Shown piece by piece: positions 26,500 to 35,486 of a DNA stretch of 64,000 bases (the first letter of the stretch is position 1; every line of letters begins with the position of its first letter). Below the pieces are notes generated by a model. The model saw only the letters and a program-made list of their open reading frames with translations, did no database searches and had not been told where the DNA came from. This DNA comes from an uncultured Prevotellaceae bacterium. Lineage in GTDB: Bacteria > Bacteroidota > Bacteroidia > Bacteroidales > Muribaculaceae. Location of the stretch: NCBI GenBank assembly GCA_900318335.1, contig ONKF01000005.1, forward strand, positions 1-64,000. Reading direction: 5' to 3'. The translations under genes were made by a program, and so were the position numbers.

Positions 26500-27528
26500 T
26501 TATAGGGCTGCGATAAGCGAGGTGACATCATCGGGGGAAGTGGCCCAGCTGGTGACAAAGCGGCAGTTCATCAGATCGCCCACAGGGAACCACTGCTCAA
26601 AGACAAAGTCTTTCTCCAACCGCTTGATGGTCTCCTTGTCGAGCAAGACAAACTGCTGGTTGGTGGGGGAATCGCTGTACATCTTGTAGCCACGGGCAAT
26701 GAAGGCGTCACGCAACCGCATTGCCTGCTCCACAGCATGACGGGCAATCTTGAAATAGAGTCCGTCCTGCATGAGCGTGTCAAACTGGATGCCCAGCAAG
26801 CGGCCCTTGGCGAGCAAAGCTCCATGCTGCTTGACAATGGTGAAGAAATGGTCGGGTGCCGGTGCTGCCGGATTGGGGAACACTACCGCCTCACCGCAAT
26901 AGGCACCACACTTGGTGCCGCCCAAGTAGAACACGTCACACAAGTCGGCAAGCTGAATCAGGGATACGTCACAGCCCTCGGCCATCAGTCCATAGCCCAA
27001 GCGCGCCCCATCGATGAACAATGGCAACTCATAGCGCTTGCAGATGTTGCTGATAGCCATCAACTCGTCGAGGGTGTAAATCGTTCCCATCTCGGTGGCA
27101 AATGTAATATAGACAATACCCGGGAAAACCATGTGGTCATAGGTGGGATCGGCATAGAAATCATGCAGCCATGTTTCCAGCTCTCCCGCATCCATCTTGC
27201 CATCATGACTGGGCAGGGTAATGACCTTGTGACCGCCGAACTCGATTGCGCCCGACTCGTGCACGTTGATGTGACCGGTCTCGACAGACAGCACGCCCTG
27301 ATAGGACTTGAGCAAGGCATCGATAACGGTGGCGTTGGTTTGGGTGCCACCCACGAGGAAGAATACGTCGGCATCGGGTTTCCCGCACGCCTGGCGGATT
27401 TTCTCACGTGCCGTATTGCAGTAGTCGTCCAGCCCGTATCCCGTGGCACGCTCATTATTGGTTTCTATCAGTCGCTTGAGGATAGCCTCATGGCATCCGT
27501 TATTGTAATCGCTCTCGAAGGATATCAT
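26500..27528 (-). CDS. ltaE: Low-specificity threonine aldolase
   Basis: A 342-residue PLP-dependent fold-type I enzyme that cleaves L-threonine/allo-threonine to glycine and acetaldehyde. Visible: MISFESDYNNGCHEAIL, VFFLVGGTQTNATVI, INVHESGAIEFGGHK, PLFIDGARLGYG (Asp173 contacts the PLP ring) and YLGGTKCGAYCGEA with the Schiff-base Lys206. Length is normal. It is divergent from the GH13 gene, with a -7 box at 27580-27573 giving a leader of about 40 bases. Substrate preference inside the beta-eliminating-lyase family cannot be settled by eye. Confidence 0.9.
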   Translation of the reverse strand: MISFESDYNNGCHEAILKRLIETNNERATGYGLDDYCNTAREKIRQACGKPDADVFFLVGGTQTNATVIDALLKSYQGVLSVETGHINVHESGAIEFGGHKVITLPSHDGKMDAGELETWLHDFYADPTYDHMVFPGIVYITFATEMGTIYTLDELMAISNICKRYELPLFIDGARLGYGLMAEGCDVSLIQLADLCDVFYLGGTKCGAYCGEAVVFPNPAAPAPDHFFTIVKQHGALLAKGRLLGIQFDTLMQDGLYFKIARHAVEQAMRLRDAFIARGYKMYSDSPTNQQFVLLDKETIKRLEKDFVFEQWFPVGDLMNCRFVTSWATSPDDVTSLIAAL

Positions 27529-27572
27529 TATAACTGCTCTCTATTTTTAGTTATTAAGCTTAAAACAATGTG

Positions 27573-27580
27573 CAAAGGTA
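27573..27580 (-). promoter_or_regulatory. -7 box TACCTTTG for the threonine aldolase gene
   Basis: On the minus strand TACCTTTG lies 44 bases before the ATG at 27528, just 23 bases from the oppositely oriented -7 box at 27604-27611. Confidence 0.5.
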
Positions 27581-27603
27581 AGCAAAAAAACATGAAAAAT
27601 GCC

Positions 27604-27611
27604 TATCTTTG
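27604..27611 (+). promoter_or_regulatory. -7 box TATCTTTG, four bases before the GH13 ATG
   Basis: TATCTTTG is followed by CAGC and then ATG at 27616. This fits a leaderless mRNA and fixes the start codon. Confidence 0.6.
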
Positions 27612-27615
27612 CAGC

Positions 27616-29283
27616 ATGAAAGAGAACAAAACGACGATTATCTACCAGTTGATGCCCCGATGGTTCACCAATTGCAACGAGAAGTGTGTCCCCAACGGTA
27701 CAATCAAGCAAAACGGTGTGGGCAAGTTTAATGACATAGACCTAACTAAGCTGAAGTCTATCAAGTCATTGGGTGCGACTCATGTATGGTATACCGGTAT
27801 CATTGAACACGCTACCGCCACCGACTATTCCCGTCTGGGTATCACCCCCTGTCATGCCAGTGTGGTGAAAGGCAAAGCCGGCTCGCCATATGCCATCCGC
27901 GACTATTATGACGTCTGCCCCGACTTGGCGGTGAGAATCAAGAACCGCATGGCAGAGTTTGAGGCGCTTGTCGAACGCACTCATGAAGCCGGGCTCAAAG
28001 TGATTATCGATTTTGTGCCCAATCATGTGGCCCGTGAATATGAGAGTGATGCCAAGCCTGAAGGAGTTGACGATTTGGGTGATGATGATTACCCCTTGGT
28101 GTTCTTCTCGCCAAGCAACAACTTCTACTATCTTACTGGACAGGAGTTCGCACCCCAAGGTGTTGAATTGGGCGATTATCATGAATTCCCGGCACGGGCA
28201 ACAGGAAACGACTGTTACACTGCATCCCCGAGCCGTGACGACTGGTATGAGACCATCAAGCTCAATTATGGTGTTGACCCGTGGAACGGCAGCACCCATT
28301 TCGACCCTGTGCCATCCACATGGTCCAAGATGCTTGATATCCTCGAGTTCTGGACCCGGAAGGGTGTGGACGGATTCCGTTGCGATATGGCCCACATGGT
28401 TCCGGTGGCCTTCTGGCACTGGGCTATCGGCCATATCAAGGCAATCAATCCCGATCTGATTTTCATTGCCGAAATATATGATGTGGGGCTCTATTACAGC
28501 TATATCAATGAGGGTGGCTTTGACTTCCTATATGATAAGGTGACGCTCTATGACACACTGCGAGGCATCCTGTGTAACGGATGGCCTGCCAGTGAGTTGA
28601 CGCGTTGCTGGCAGACGGTCGAGGGCATGGGTGACCACATGCTCAATTTCCTGGAAAACCACGATGAGCAACGCATCGCATCGCAGCAGTTCTGTGGCGA
28701 TCCGTGGCTGGCCTTGCCCGCAGTTGTGGTGAGTGCCACGATATCACGATGCCCGTTCATGCTTTATGCGGGTCAGGAATTAGGCGAGCCAGCCGCCGAC
28801 GCCGAGGGTTATAGTGGTAAGGACGGCCGCACGACCATATTTGACTACTGGAGCGTGCCCACACTTTGTCGTTGGCACCAAGGCAAATCCACGGCCAATG
28901 AGCGCCGGCTGCGCGCATGGTACCGCAAACTGCTGGGATTGTGCCGTAGTGAGAAAACACTGACCCGAGGTAAATTCTTCGACCTGATGTATGTGAACCA
29001 GGATACCCTTGATCCGGCGAGACAATTTGCCTATCTGCGCCACAATGACAAGGAAATGATTCTTGTGGTGGCCAACTTCGGTAATCAACCCGTCGATACA
29101 GCGGTCCGCATCCCACAGCATTTTCTCGATTGCGCCCTTATTCCCAAAGGCAATTACACCTGCCATGACCTGTTGAAGGGTGGTGAACTGGAGCAAGTGA
29201 AACTTGCAGGCGACAGCATGTTTCCTGTACATGTCGCCCCTAACTCGGCCACAATGCTCAAGTATAAACCCGCAGGGGATTGA
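27616..29283 (+). CDS. GH13 alpha-amylase-family enzyme, cytoplasmic
   Basis: A 555-residue glycoside hydrolase of family 13. The four classical regions are present: DFVPNH (132-137), GFRCD with nucleophile Asp257, IFIAE with acid/base Glu286, and FLENHDE with Asp350. No signal peptide is seen, so it acts in the cytoplasm, presumably on imported maltodextrin or storage glucan; the exact specificity is not readable. A longer in-frame reading upstream is antisense to the threonine aldolase gene and is rejected; the -7 box ending four bases before ATG 27616 supports this start. Confidence 0.93.
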   Translation: MKENKTTIIYQLMPRWFTNCNEKCVPNGTIKQNGVGKFNDIDLTKLKSIKSLGATHVWYTGIIEHATATDYSRLGITPCHASVVKGKAGSPYAIRDYYDVCPDLAVRIKNRMAEFEALVERTHEAGLKVIIDFVPNHVAREYESDAKPEGVDDLGDDDYPLVFFSPSNNFYYLTGQEFAPQGVELGDYHEFPARATGNDCYTASPSRDDWYETIKLNYGVDPWNGSTHFDPVPSTWSKMLDILEFWTRKGVDGFRCDMAHMVPVAFWHWAIGHIKAINPDLIFIAEIYDVGLYYSYINEGGFDFLYDKVTLYDTLRGILCNGWPASELTRCWQTVEGMGDHMLNFLENHDEQRIASQQFCGDPWLALPAVVVSATISRCPFMLYAGQELGEPAADAEGYSGKDGRTTIFDYWSVPTLCRWHQGKSTANERRLRAWYRKLLGLCRSEKTLTRGKFFDLMYVNQDTLDPARQFAYLRHNDKEMILVVANFGNQPVDTAVRIPQHFLDCALIPKGNYTCHDLLKGGELEQVKLAGDSMFPVHVAPNSATMLKYKPAGD

Positions 29284-29354
29284 CAAAAAAAGAATTCTAC
29301 TATTTTTTTCAGAAAAATAATGCGGTAAATAGGGGCGTTCACAGAGATTTTGCT

Positions 29355-29362
29355 TAATTTTG
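29355..29362 (+). promoter_or_regulatory. -7 box TAATTTTG of prs
   Basis: TAATTTTG lies 30 bases before the prs ATG (29393). No clear -33 partner. Confidence 0.5.
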
Positions 29363-29392
29363 CAGAAACTAACTAAATCTTATCATCTTGTT

Positions 29393-30328
29393 ATGGCTGA
29401 ATTGAAAGTTTTCTCGGGCACTAACTCACGTTATGTAGCCTTGAAGATTGCAAAGGAATTAGGTGTGGAATTAGGCAAACTCAACATCTCGCACTTTGCT
29501 GATGGCGAGTTTGAGGTATGCTATGAGGAACCCGTGCGTGGTGCCGAAGTCTATCTCGTGCAGTCTACGTTCAAGGCGAGCGAGAACCTGATGGAACTGC
29601 TCCTGATGATTGATGCCGCCAAGCGCGCATCAGCCCAAACCGTGATAGCCGTTATCCCCTACTTCGGCTGGGCCCGTCAAGACCGCAAGGACAAACCACG
29701 TGTGTCAATCGCCGCCAAACTTGTCGCAAACATCCTGATTGCTGCCGGTATTGACCGCCTGATCACGATGGACTTGCATGCCGACCAGATTCAAGGCTTC
29801 TTTGACATTCCGGTTGACCACTTGTATGCCTCGACGATGTTTGTCCCCGACATTGATTCCCTCCATCTCAAGGATCTGGTCATCGCATCACCCGATGTTG
29901 GCGGTGCCAAGCGTGCCAATTCCTATGCCAAGTATTTCAACGCCCCCCTGGTGCTGTGCCACAAGCATCGCCAGCAAGCCAATGTGGTCGAGAGTATGAC
30001 TATCATCGGTGACGTTAAGGGTAAGGATGTCATCCTCATTGATGATATGGTTGACACGGCAGGAACCATCTGCAAGGCAGCATCGTTGATGAAGGAGAAC
30101 GGGGCACGTTCCGTGCGCGCCTACATCTCGCATGCCGTAATGAGTGATCCTGCCAGCGAGCGTGTCATGGCAAGTGGCCTGGACGAACTCGTCATCAGCG
30201 ACAGCATCCCCTACGACACCGACCGCTGCCCCAAGGTGAGGGTCTTGAGCGTGGATAAGTTGTTTGCCAACACCATCAAGCACGTTAACCGCAAGGAGTC
30301 CATCAGCGAGGTCTTCTTGTTCAAGTAA
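29393..30328 (+). CDS. prs: Ribose-phosphate pyrophosphokinase (PRPP synthetase)
   Basis: A 311-residue enzyme making PRPP from ribose 5-phosphate and ATP for nucleotide, His and Trp synthesis. Visible motifs: KVFSGTNSRYVALKIAKELG at the start, PYFGWARQDRKDKPR (ATP loop), TMDLHADQIQGFF (metal-binding His) and VILIDDMVDTAGT (PRPP loop). ATG at 29393 gives the usual MAEL-type start; an upstream TTG would fall in the -7 region. It is flanked by its own -7 box and a strong terminator, so it is monocistronic. Confidence 0.97.
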   Translation: MAELKVFSGTNSRYVALKIAKELGVELGKLNISHFADGEFEVCYEEPVRGAEVYLVQSTFKASENLMELLLMIDAAKRASAQTVIAVIPYFGWARQDRKDKPRVSIAAKLVANILIAAGIDRLITMDLHADQIQGFFDIPVDHLYASTMFVPDIDSLHLKDLVIASPDVGGAKRANSYAKYFNAPLVLCHKHRQQANVVESMTIIGDVKGKDVILIDDMVDTAGTICKAASLMKENGARSVRAYISHAVMSDPASERVMASGLDELVISDSIPYDTDRCPKVRVLSVDKLFANTIKHVNRKESISEVFLFK

Positions 30329-30354
30329 TCACTTCAATTACAATTACAACCTAT

Positions 30355-30394
30355 ATCGGGGAAGGTCGGCATATCGACTTTCCCCGATTTTTTC
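30355..30394 (+). terminator. Intrinsic terminator of prs
   Basis: ATCGGGGAAGGTCG (30355-30368) pairs with CGACTTTCCCCGAT (30375-30388), one G-T pair, 6-base loop, followed by six T residues. Confidence 0.9.
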
Positions 30395-30435
30395 TACAAG
30401 TTGTTATCAAATTATTGTTTTTAAACATATTTTAC

Positions 30436-30466
30436 TTGTTATTTACATTTATTTTGATTAATTTTG
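30436..30466 (+). promoter_or_regulatory. Promoter of the PD40-amidase operon
   Basis: TTG (30436-30438), exactly 20 bases, TAATTTTG (30459-30466): full consensus. The first ATG of the operon is at 30624, leaving a leader of about 150 bases. Confidence 0.8.
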
Positions 30467-30545
30467 CTGCATTGTAAAACCAATCATAACCATTTTTAAT
30501 AGTTTTTATATTACCACTTATTGTTTAACTCAAAACTTGTTGGAG

Positions 30546-30591
30546 CCTTTTATCGTGTCGATGTCAGTTATCCACATCAACTCTTAAAAGG
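30546..30591 (+). promoter_or_regulatory. Nested stem-loop in the operon leader
   Basis: In the leader, CCTTTTA (30546-30552) can pair with TAAAAGG (30585-30591), and inside it GATGT (30560-30564) with ACATC (30574-30578). The inner loop contains TTATCCACA, the classical DnaA-box sequence, at 30568-30576. A regulatory role is inference. Confidence 0.35.
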
Positions 30592-30623
30592 TGAAGCCAA
30601 GTTTAATCAAACCATTTTACCTT

Positions 30624-31520
30624 ATGATGAGAAAACTTCTTTTCGCACTTGCGTTAGGTTTCTCAATGAGCGCAATGGGTCAGGTACTGAATGTGACCTC
30701 AATAGACAAGGTCAATCTGCCTGACAAGGCCGCTGTCGCAGCCATCAGCCCACAGGGCGACTACCTGCTGCTGACCAGTGACACAAACCAGGGCCTCATC
30801 AAGTATGACCTGACCAGTGGCCAGACCCAAGTGTTGAGCACGGCTCCCAGCGCTGGCCACAATGTGAAGATTTCGCCAGATGGTCAAACGGTCATCTATC
30901 GCGAAAGCACCTTCAACAACAAGCACCTGCGCCAGTCATCGCTCCAGAGCGTGAATCTCACGACAGGAGCTCGCCAGCAGCTTGTTAAACCCACCCGTGA
31001 CCTGCAGGGCTATGCTGTTGACGCCACCAGTGTCGGAGCAGTGAACAAGGGCAAATTCAACAAGAAGGCTATTGGCTCGGCCAAGGCTATTAACGTGCCT
31101 GTCCTCTCGATTAACAAGGGTCAACTGATGATTACCATTAATGGTAAAACCCGGAACCTGTCACCCAACGGCACTCAGTTCAGCTACCTGTGGCCCTCAC
31201 TCTCTCCTGATGGCACTAAGGTACTCTACTACGTTGCCGCCCATGGCGCGTATGTATGCAACCTGGATGGCAGCAACGTCCAGAAAGTGGGCAAAATGCG
31301 TGCCCCGGTGTGGTATGATGACAATACCGTAGTGGGCATGATGGACCAGGACGACGGCGAGTTCATTTATGCTTCGACCATCGTCGCTGCTACACTTGAC
31401 GGTAAGACCCAAGTCTTGACCGACGACTCGACCATTGCGATGTATCCCCATGCCATTGCTGGCAAAATCGCTTTCAGCACACCAGCTGGTGAGGCTTATA
31501 TTATTCAAGTAACCAAATAA
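30624..31520 (+). CDS. Secreted PD40/TolB-type beta-propeller protein
   Basis: A 298-residue protein with signal peptide MMRKLLFALALGFSMSAMGQ. The mature part consists of WD40-like PD40 blades: AAISPQGDYLLLTSD, VKISPDGQTVIYRES, WPSLSPDGTKVLYYV and AAHGAYVCNLDGSN, as in TolB and related propellers. No enzyme domain follows. Its stop codon abuts an ATG of the large amidase gene, so the two are co-expressed. It may be a partner or regulator of that secreted enzyme; this is inference from position. Confidence 0.85.
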   Translation: MMRKLLFALALGFSMSAMGQVLNVTSIDKVNLPDKAAVAAISPQGDYLLLTSDTNQGLIKYDLTSGQTQVLSTAPSAGHNVKISPDGQTVIYRESTFNNKHLRQSSLQSVNLTTGARQQLVKPTRDLQGYAVDATSVGAVNKGKFNKKAIGSAKAINVPVLSINKGQLMITINGKTRNLSPNGTQFSYLWPSLSPDGTKVLYYVAAHGAYVCNLDGSNVQKVGKMRAPVWYDDNTVVGMMDQDDGEFIYASTIVAATLDGKTQVLTDDSTIAMYPHAIAGKIAFSTPAGEAYIIQVTK

Positions 31521-31532
31521 ATGATGACAGCT

Positions 31533-34500
31533 ATGAAAAAGATATTTTTACTTGCCGTAGCCGCCATCATGGCAGCTGGCGCAATGCAGGCTAAGACAGC
31601 CGATGAAATCCGCATTTACCTGAATCCGGGCCATGGCAGCTGGGGTCCCAACGACCGCCCCATGGCGACTATCCCCTATCCCAACCTGCCCGAAACGGGA
31701 CGTCCCGACACCAATGGTTTCTATGAGAGTAACACCAACCTGTGGAAGTCTATCCAGACGCGTGCCGCTCTCATCAAGATGGGCGTGAAACCCGAGAACA
31801 TCACCATGTCAAGGTGGTTTAATGGACCATACCCCTATGTATCAGGTGCTCCCGATGCTGAGATTTATAACCGCCCCCTCTCGGAAATCTGTGAGGAGGT
31901 CGAAGTGGGCAACTATGACATGTTCCTGTCCCATCACTCCAACGCCGCTACAGATGGAACCTCAACCAATTATCCGTTGATGCTCTATCGTGGTAATGAT
32001 GGCGCTGGTGGAGATCTGGCACCTGGCAGCCGTGACATGGCATTGACCTGCTGGCCGATTTTCTACACCAACGCGATTGACCCGATGACCCACTACAGCC
32101 CCACGTCTAACAATGTGCGTGGTGACATCAGTTTCTATGGCAGTTCATCGACCCGTGTTGACCCCAACACCGGTATTGCTTATACGGGTTATCTGGGTGT
32201 CCTCAAGCATGGCGCTCCCGGTTTTCTTGTAGAAGGCTATTTCCACACTTATCAGCCCGCACGTCACCGTGCCCTGAACATGGATTACTGCCATCAGGAA
32301 GGTGTGCGCATCGCACGCGGTATCGGACAGTACTTTGGCCTGAATCCCGAGAATACCGGCTATATCATGGGTACCGTCAAGGACGTGCACGAACACCTGA
32401 TCCACAACCTGTATAACTACAATGCAGGCACAATGGACCAGTGGGCACCCATCAATGGCGCCGTTGTCATCCTGTACAAGAACGGACAGGAAGTGGCACG
32501 CTACACGACCGATCAGAACTATAACGGCGTGTTTGTGTTCGAGAACCTTGAGCCCGGCACCTATACCATTAGCGTAGAGGCCGAGGGTTATAAGCCCCTG
32601 GGTGAATACGCTGCAGCCACCGTCGACGATCAGTGGCAGGATCTCATCAGCGCAGCCGCCGGCAACATTGTGGTAGAGGCCAATAAGACAACATACGTTG
32701 TTCCGATGCTCGAGGTGGCCGACTATGTTGAGCCTACTGAGCATTATGAGAACTATCCTGAGCCCGAGTTGCCCGGATATGTGACTGCTCCCACTCAGCT
32801 CGAACTGACTTGTGATGAGGGTACCACCTATGATCTGGACGGCACCATCAAGCGTATGATCGTTCGCGGCGACAGCACCATCGTGCTGACCAATGCTGCC
32901 GACGGAACGCCTCACGTCTATCTGATCAATAACATCGATAAGGCGGTTGTAAAAGAGCTGAGCATTGCCAATGTCGCTCCCGTTGAGCCCAACAATGCGG
33001 GCTTCTATAGCCGCTTGAACGATATCGCATTCACTGCCGACGGTCAGCTTGTGGGTATCAATTGTGTTCAGACCCAGTTTGGCGACGGTCAGGTGAATGC
33101 CGGATTTGAGCGCGGCACCTTGCGCTTGTACAAGTGGGCTGACTATGACAGCGATCCTATTGAATGGGTAACTACTCAGAGCTCAGCCAACTTCTACTAT
33201 TACCGTGCTCAGTCACTCGCCATCGATGGCGAAGCCGCCAACTGCACTATTACAATCATCGGTACCAATGATGCTGCCAGCAGCGCCGGTGGCATGAGAT
33301 TCCTCAAGTTGGGTATTGTGAATAACCAGCTTGCGAGCACCGTTTATACCGAGAAGACGATCACGGCAGCCAGCAACTTTACCAAGACTAAGATTGGCGA
33401 GCCTCAGGTTGTACTCTCGCCGCGCAGCGATAACCAAGTCATGCTCGATGGCGAGAACACACTGATTATGGAGGTTGATCCCGCCGACACCAACGGCACC
33501 GACAGCGAGGTCGTTGGCCGCTTCCAGGGCAAGGAAACCGACATTCCTGTCAAGGGTACTTCGTTCTTCAAGTATGCTCAGCACCAGTACATGGTTGCGC
33601 CCTATGTCGCTCCTGTCAGGGAAGACGGCATCAGCGTTGGCGGTATCAAGTTGTATGACATCACCGCAGGCCTCGACCAGGCTGCTCTGGTTGCCACAAC
33701 CAATACCGACCTCAACCCGCTGGCCTGCCAGTTCATGGCAACGGGCGCCAATGTCAAGGGCGAGGACATCTACCTGTACCTGATGCAGGACAACAAGATG
33801 ACCAAGTGGCAAGCCGCTGCCGACACCCAACCCGGTGTGAAGGGTATCTATGCCTACGGCCTGAATGTTGATGAAGATCTGTTCACCTTCTATTCCAACG
33901 ATGCCGCCAAGAATGCTTACATCACTTTCTATGACACCGACGGCAATGCAGTCGCAACAGTCAATGTTCCCGATGTGCAAGAGGGTGAGAACCATATCAA
34001 CATCAACGTCAGTGAGCTTGAGGGCGTTCAGCCTGGTAGCACCTTGACATGGTCAGTGACCGTTGAGGGTGAAGAGATCACCACCATCAAGCGCATTAAT
34101 GCGGCTGGTCCCACCTATAGCGGCCAGTTGTATGTTGCCGTTGACAAGTCGCCCACAAGTCCCAAGATGGGTACCATCTATGCCGGCAACCGTGTGGGCA
34201 GCACCAGCACTGCCAACGGTGTATATCTGTATGACGCTAACGGTGTACGTGTAAGTGACCAGGTTTACAGGGGCAACCATGCTTGGCGTAACAACTGCCG
34301 CATGGGAATCGACGCCCAGGGTAAACTCTATGTTCCCGATTGGGGCGATCCCACCTCTGGTGTATTCATTGCCGATCCGTTGAATATCGAAGGTGAGTGG
34401 ACAGAATTCTTTATCGGTACCCGTGACGGTAACGGTCTGATCACCAACAATGGTGTGAACGTCGGTTCATCGACGCCTGGTGTAGGCATCGGTGGCAGTG

Positions 34501-35315
34501 GTGCGGATACCAAGTTGTATGTTTACCTTGAGGATATGATTGGAGCCTCGGGTAAGGGCAACAACGTGGGCGTTTACAACATCGGTCAGCCCGACGGCAG
34601 TGTCGTTGATACCTGGCAAACTGCTCCCAGCAAGTTCTATGATGTGGGTGCAATGGAGCTCAACGGTAATGGTAATGTTGTCGTCGATGGTCAAGGCCGT
34701 GGTGTATGGGTAGCCCAGTACCGCAGTGCCGGCCAGAATGGCAGTGGAGTTCCCTCGATCATCTTTGTTGACAATGAGGGCAATGTGACCTTCAACTCCT
34801 GCCGTGAGCCCTACTCTGAGATGCTCAATGGTAGTGATCGTGCCGGCTTTGCCATCAATGACGCTTGCGACATGCTCGTCATCAATGACGGTAGCGGTGT
34901 GCTTCAGTTCTATGACCTGACGTGGAATGGCAGCACTCCCGATATCACGCCCAAGTACTCTTATAAGGCTGATGCCCGCAACAGTGCCGGTTCAATCTTC
35001 CAGATGGCATTTGATTATGCCGGTAACCTTGTGTGCGCTGGCGGCAATATCGGTATCTACTCGTTGCCTACCGCCCAGAATGTCCACACCACTCCTGCTA
35101 TGGGTACCATCATCGTTCCCGGTACCCTCCCGACAGGTCACGATGTGAACTGTGACGGTATCACGAGCATCTCGGATGCCACCACTCTGATCGACTACCT
35201 GTTGGGTGCCGATCCGCAGCCCATCAACCTGGATGCAGCCGAGGTGGATGGCCAGCAAGGTGTCACCATCTCTGATTTGACCTCATTGATTGATTATCTG
35301 TTGTCAGGCAATTGA
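31533..35315 (+). CDS. Secreted N-acetylmuramoyl-L-alanine amidase-like protein with dockerin tail
   Basis: A 1260-residue multidomain protein. After a signal peptide (MKKIFLLAVAAIMAAGAMQA) comes an Amidase_3-type domain with its zinc ligands in order (numbering from this start): His34 (LNPGHGS), Glu65 (YESNTN) and His135 (LSHHSNA), plus a late Glu in GFLVEGYF. A carboxypeptidase-regulatory-like domain follows (about 285-365; NGAVVILYKNGQE, YTISVEAEGYKPL), then about 750 residues of propeller/sheet repeats, and a C-terminal dockerin (DVNCDGITSISD; the second loop VDGQQGVTISD is degenerate). ATGs at 31521/31524 would add four residues in front of the signal peptide. A terminator follows. Fusion of a cell-wall amidase to a large sensor-like region is unusual. 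Confidence 0.88.
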   Translation: MKKIFLLAVAAIMAAGAMQAKTADEIRIYLNPGHGSWGPNDRPMATIPYPNLPETGRPDTNGFYESNTNLWKSIQTRAALIKMGVKPENITMSRWFNGPYPYVSGAPDAEIYNRPLSEICEEVEVGNYDMFLSHHSNAATDGTSTNYPLMLYRGNDGAGGDLAPGSRDMALTCWPIFYTNAIDPMTHYSPTSNNVRGDISFYGSSSTRVDPNTGIAYTGYLGVLKHGAPGFLVEGYFHTYQPARHRALNMDYCHQEGVRIARGIGQYFGLNPENTGYIMGTVKDVHEHLIHNLYNYNAGTMDQWAPINGAVVILYKNGQEVARYTTDQNYNGVFVFENLEPGTYTISVEAEGYKPLGEYAAATVDDQWQDLISAAAGNIVVEANKTTYVVPMLEVADYVEPTEHYENYPEPELPGYVTAPTQLELTCDEGTTYDLDGTIKRMIVRGDSTIVLTNAADGTPHVYLINNIDKAVVKELSIANVAPVEPNNAGFYSRLNDIAFTADGQLVGINCVQTQFGDGQVNAGFERGTLRLYKWADYDSDPIEWVTTQSSANFYYYRAQSLAIDGEAANCTITIIGTNDAASSAGGMRFLKLGIVNNQLASTVYTEKTITAASNFTKTKIGEPQVVLSPRSDNQVMLDGENTLIMEVDPADTNGTDSEVVGRFQGKETDIPVKGTSFFKYAQHQYMVAPYVAPVREDGISVGGIKLYDITAGLDQAALVATTNTDLNPLACQFMATGANVKGEDIYLYLMQDNKMTKWQAAADTQPGVKGIYAYGLNVDEDLFTFYSNDAAKNAYITFYDTDGNAVATVNVPDVQEGENHININVSELEGVQPGSTLTWSVTVEGEEITTIKRINAAGPTYSGQLYVAVDKSPTSPKMGTIYAGNRVGSTSTANGVYLYDANGVRVSDQVYRGNHAWRNNCRMGIDAQGKLYVPDWGDPTSGVFIADPLNIEGEWTEFFIGTRDGNGLITNNGVNVGSSTPGVGIGGSGADTKLYVYLEDMIGASGKGNNVGVYNIGQPDGSVVDTWQTAPSKFYDVGAMELNGNGNVVVDGQGRGVWVAQYRSAGQNGSGVPSIIFVDNEGNVTFNSCREPYSEMLNGSDRAGFAINDACDMLVINDGSGVLQFYDLTWNGSTPDITPKYSYKADARNSAGSIFQMAFDYAGNLVCAGGNIGIYSLPTAQNVHTTPAMGTIIVPGTLPTGHDVNCDGITSISDATTLIDYLLGADPQPINLDAAEVDGQQGVTISDLTSLIDYLLSGN

Positions 35316-35348
35316 TGACGTTATCAACGGAAGAACCTATCCTTTTCG

Positions 35349-35380
35349 GGCGGCTCGACACAGGTCGGGCCGCCTGTTTT
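35349..35380 (+). terminator. Intrinsic terminator of the PD40-amidase operon
   Basis: GGCGGCTCGAC (35349-35359) pairs with GTCGGGCCGCC (35364-35374), one G-T pair and a 4-base loop, followed by TGTTTTAGTTATTTTT. Confidence 0.85.
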
Positions 35381-35410
35381 AGTTATTTTTATATAAATGA
35401 GGAGTAGGTA

Positions 35411-35442
35411 TTGAACGCAATACAACTTTTTTTGTAATTTTG
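35411..35442 (+). promoter_or_regulatory. Promoter of lon
   Basis: TTG (35411-35413), 21 bases, TAATTTTG (35435-35442). The lon ATG is 44 bases downstream. Confidence 0.7.
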
Positions 35443-35486
35443 CCCCCCGAATTTGAAAGCAGAAGCAAGAATACTACTATCAAAAT

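Noticed and set aside
26737..27615. In-frame extension of the GH13 gene (293 extra codons)
   Set aside because: It lies antisense to the intact threonine aldolase gene and has no signal or family similarity. The -7 box at 27604-27611 sets the start at 27616.
30568..30576. TTATCCACA as evidence for an origin
   Set aside because: A single DnaA box in a gene leader; an origin needs a cluster near an unwinding region.
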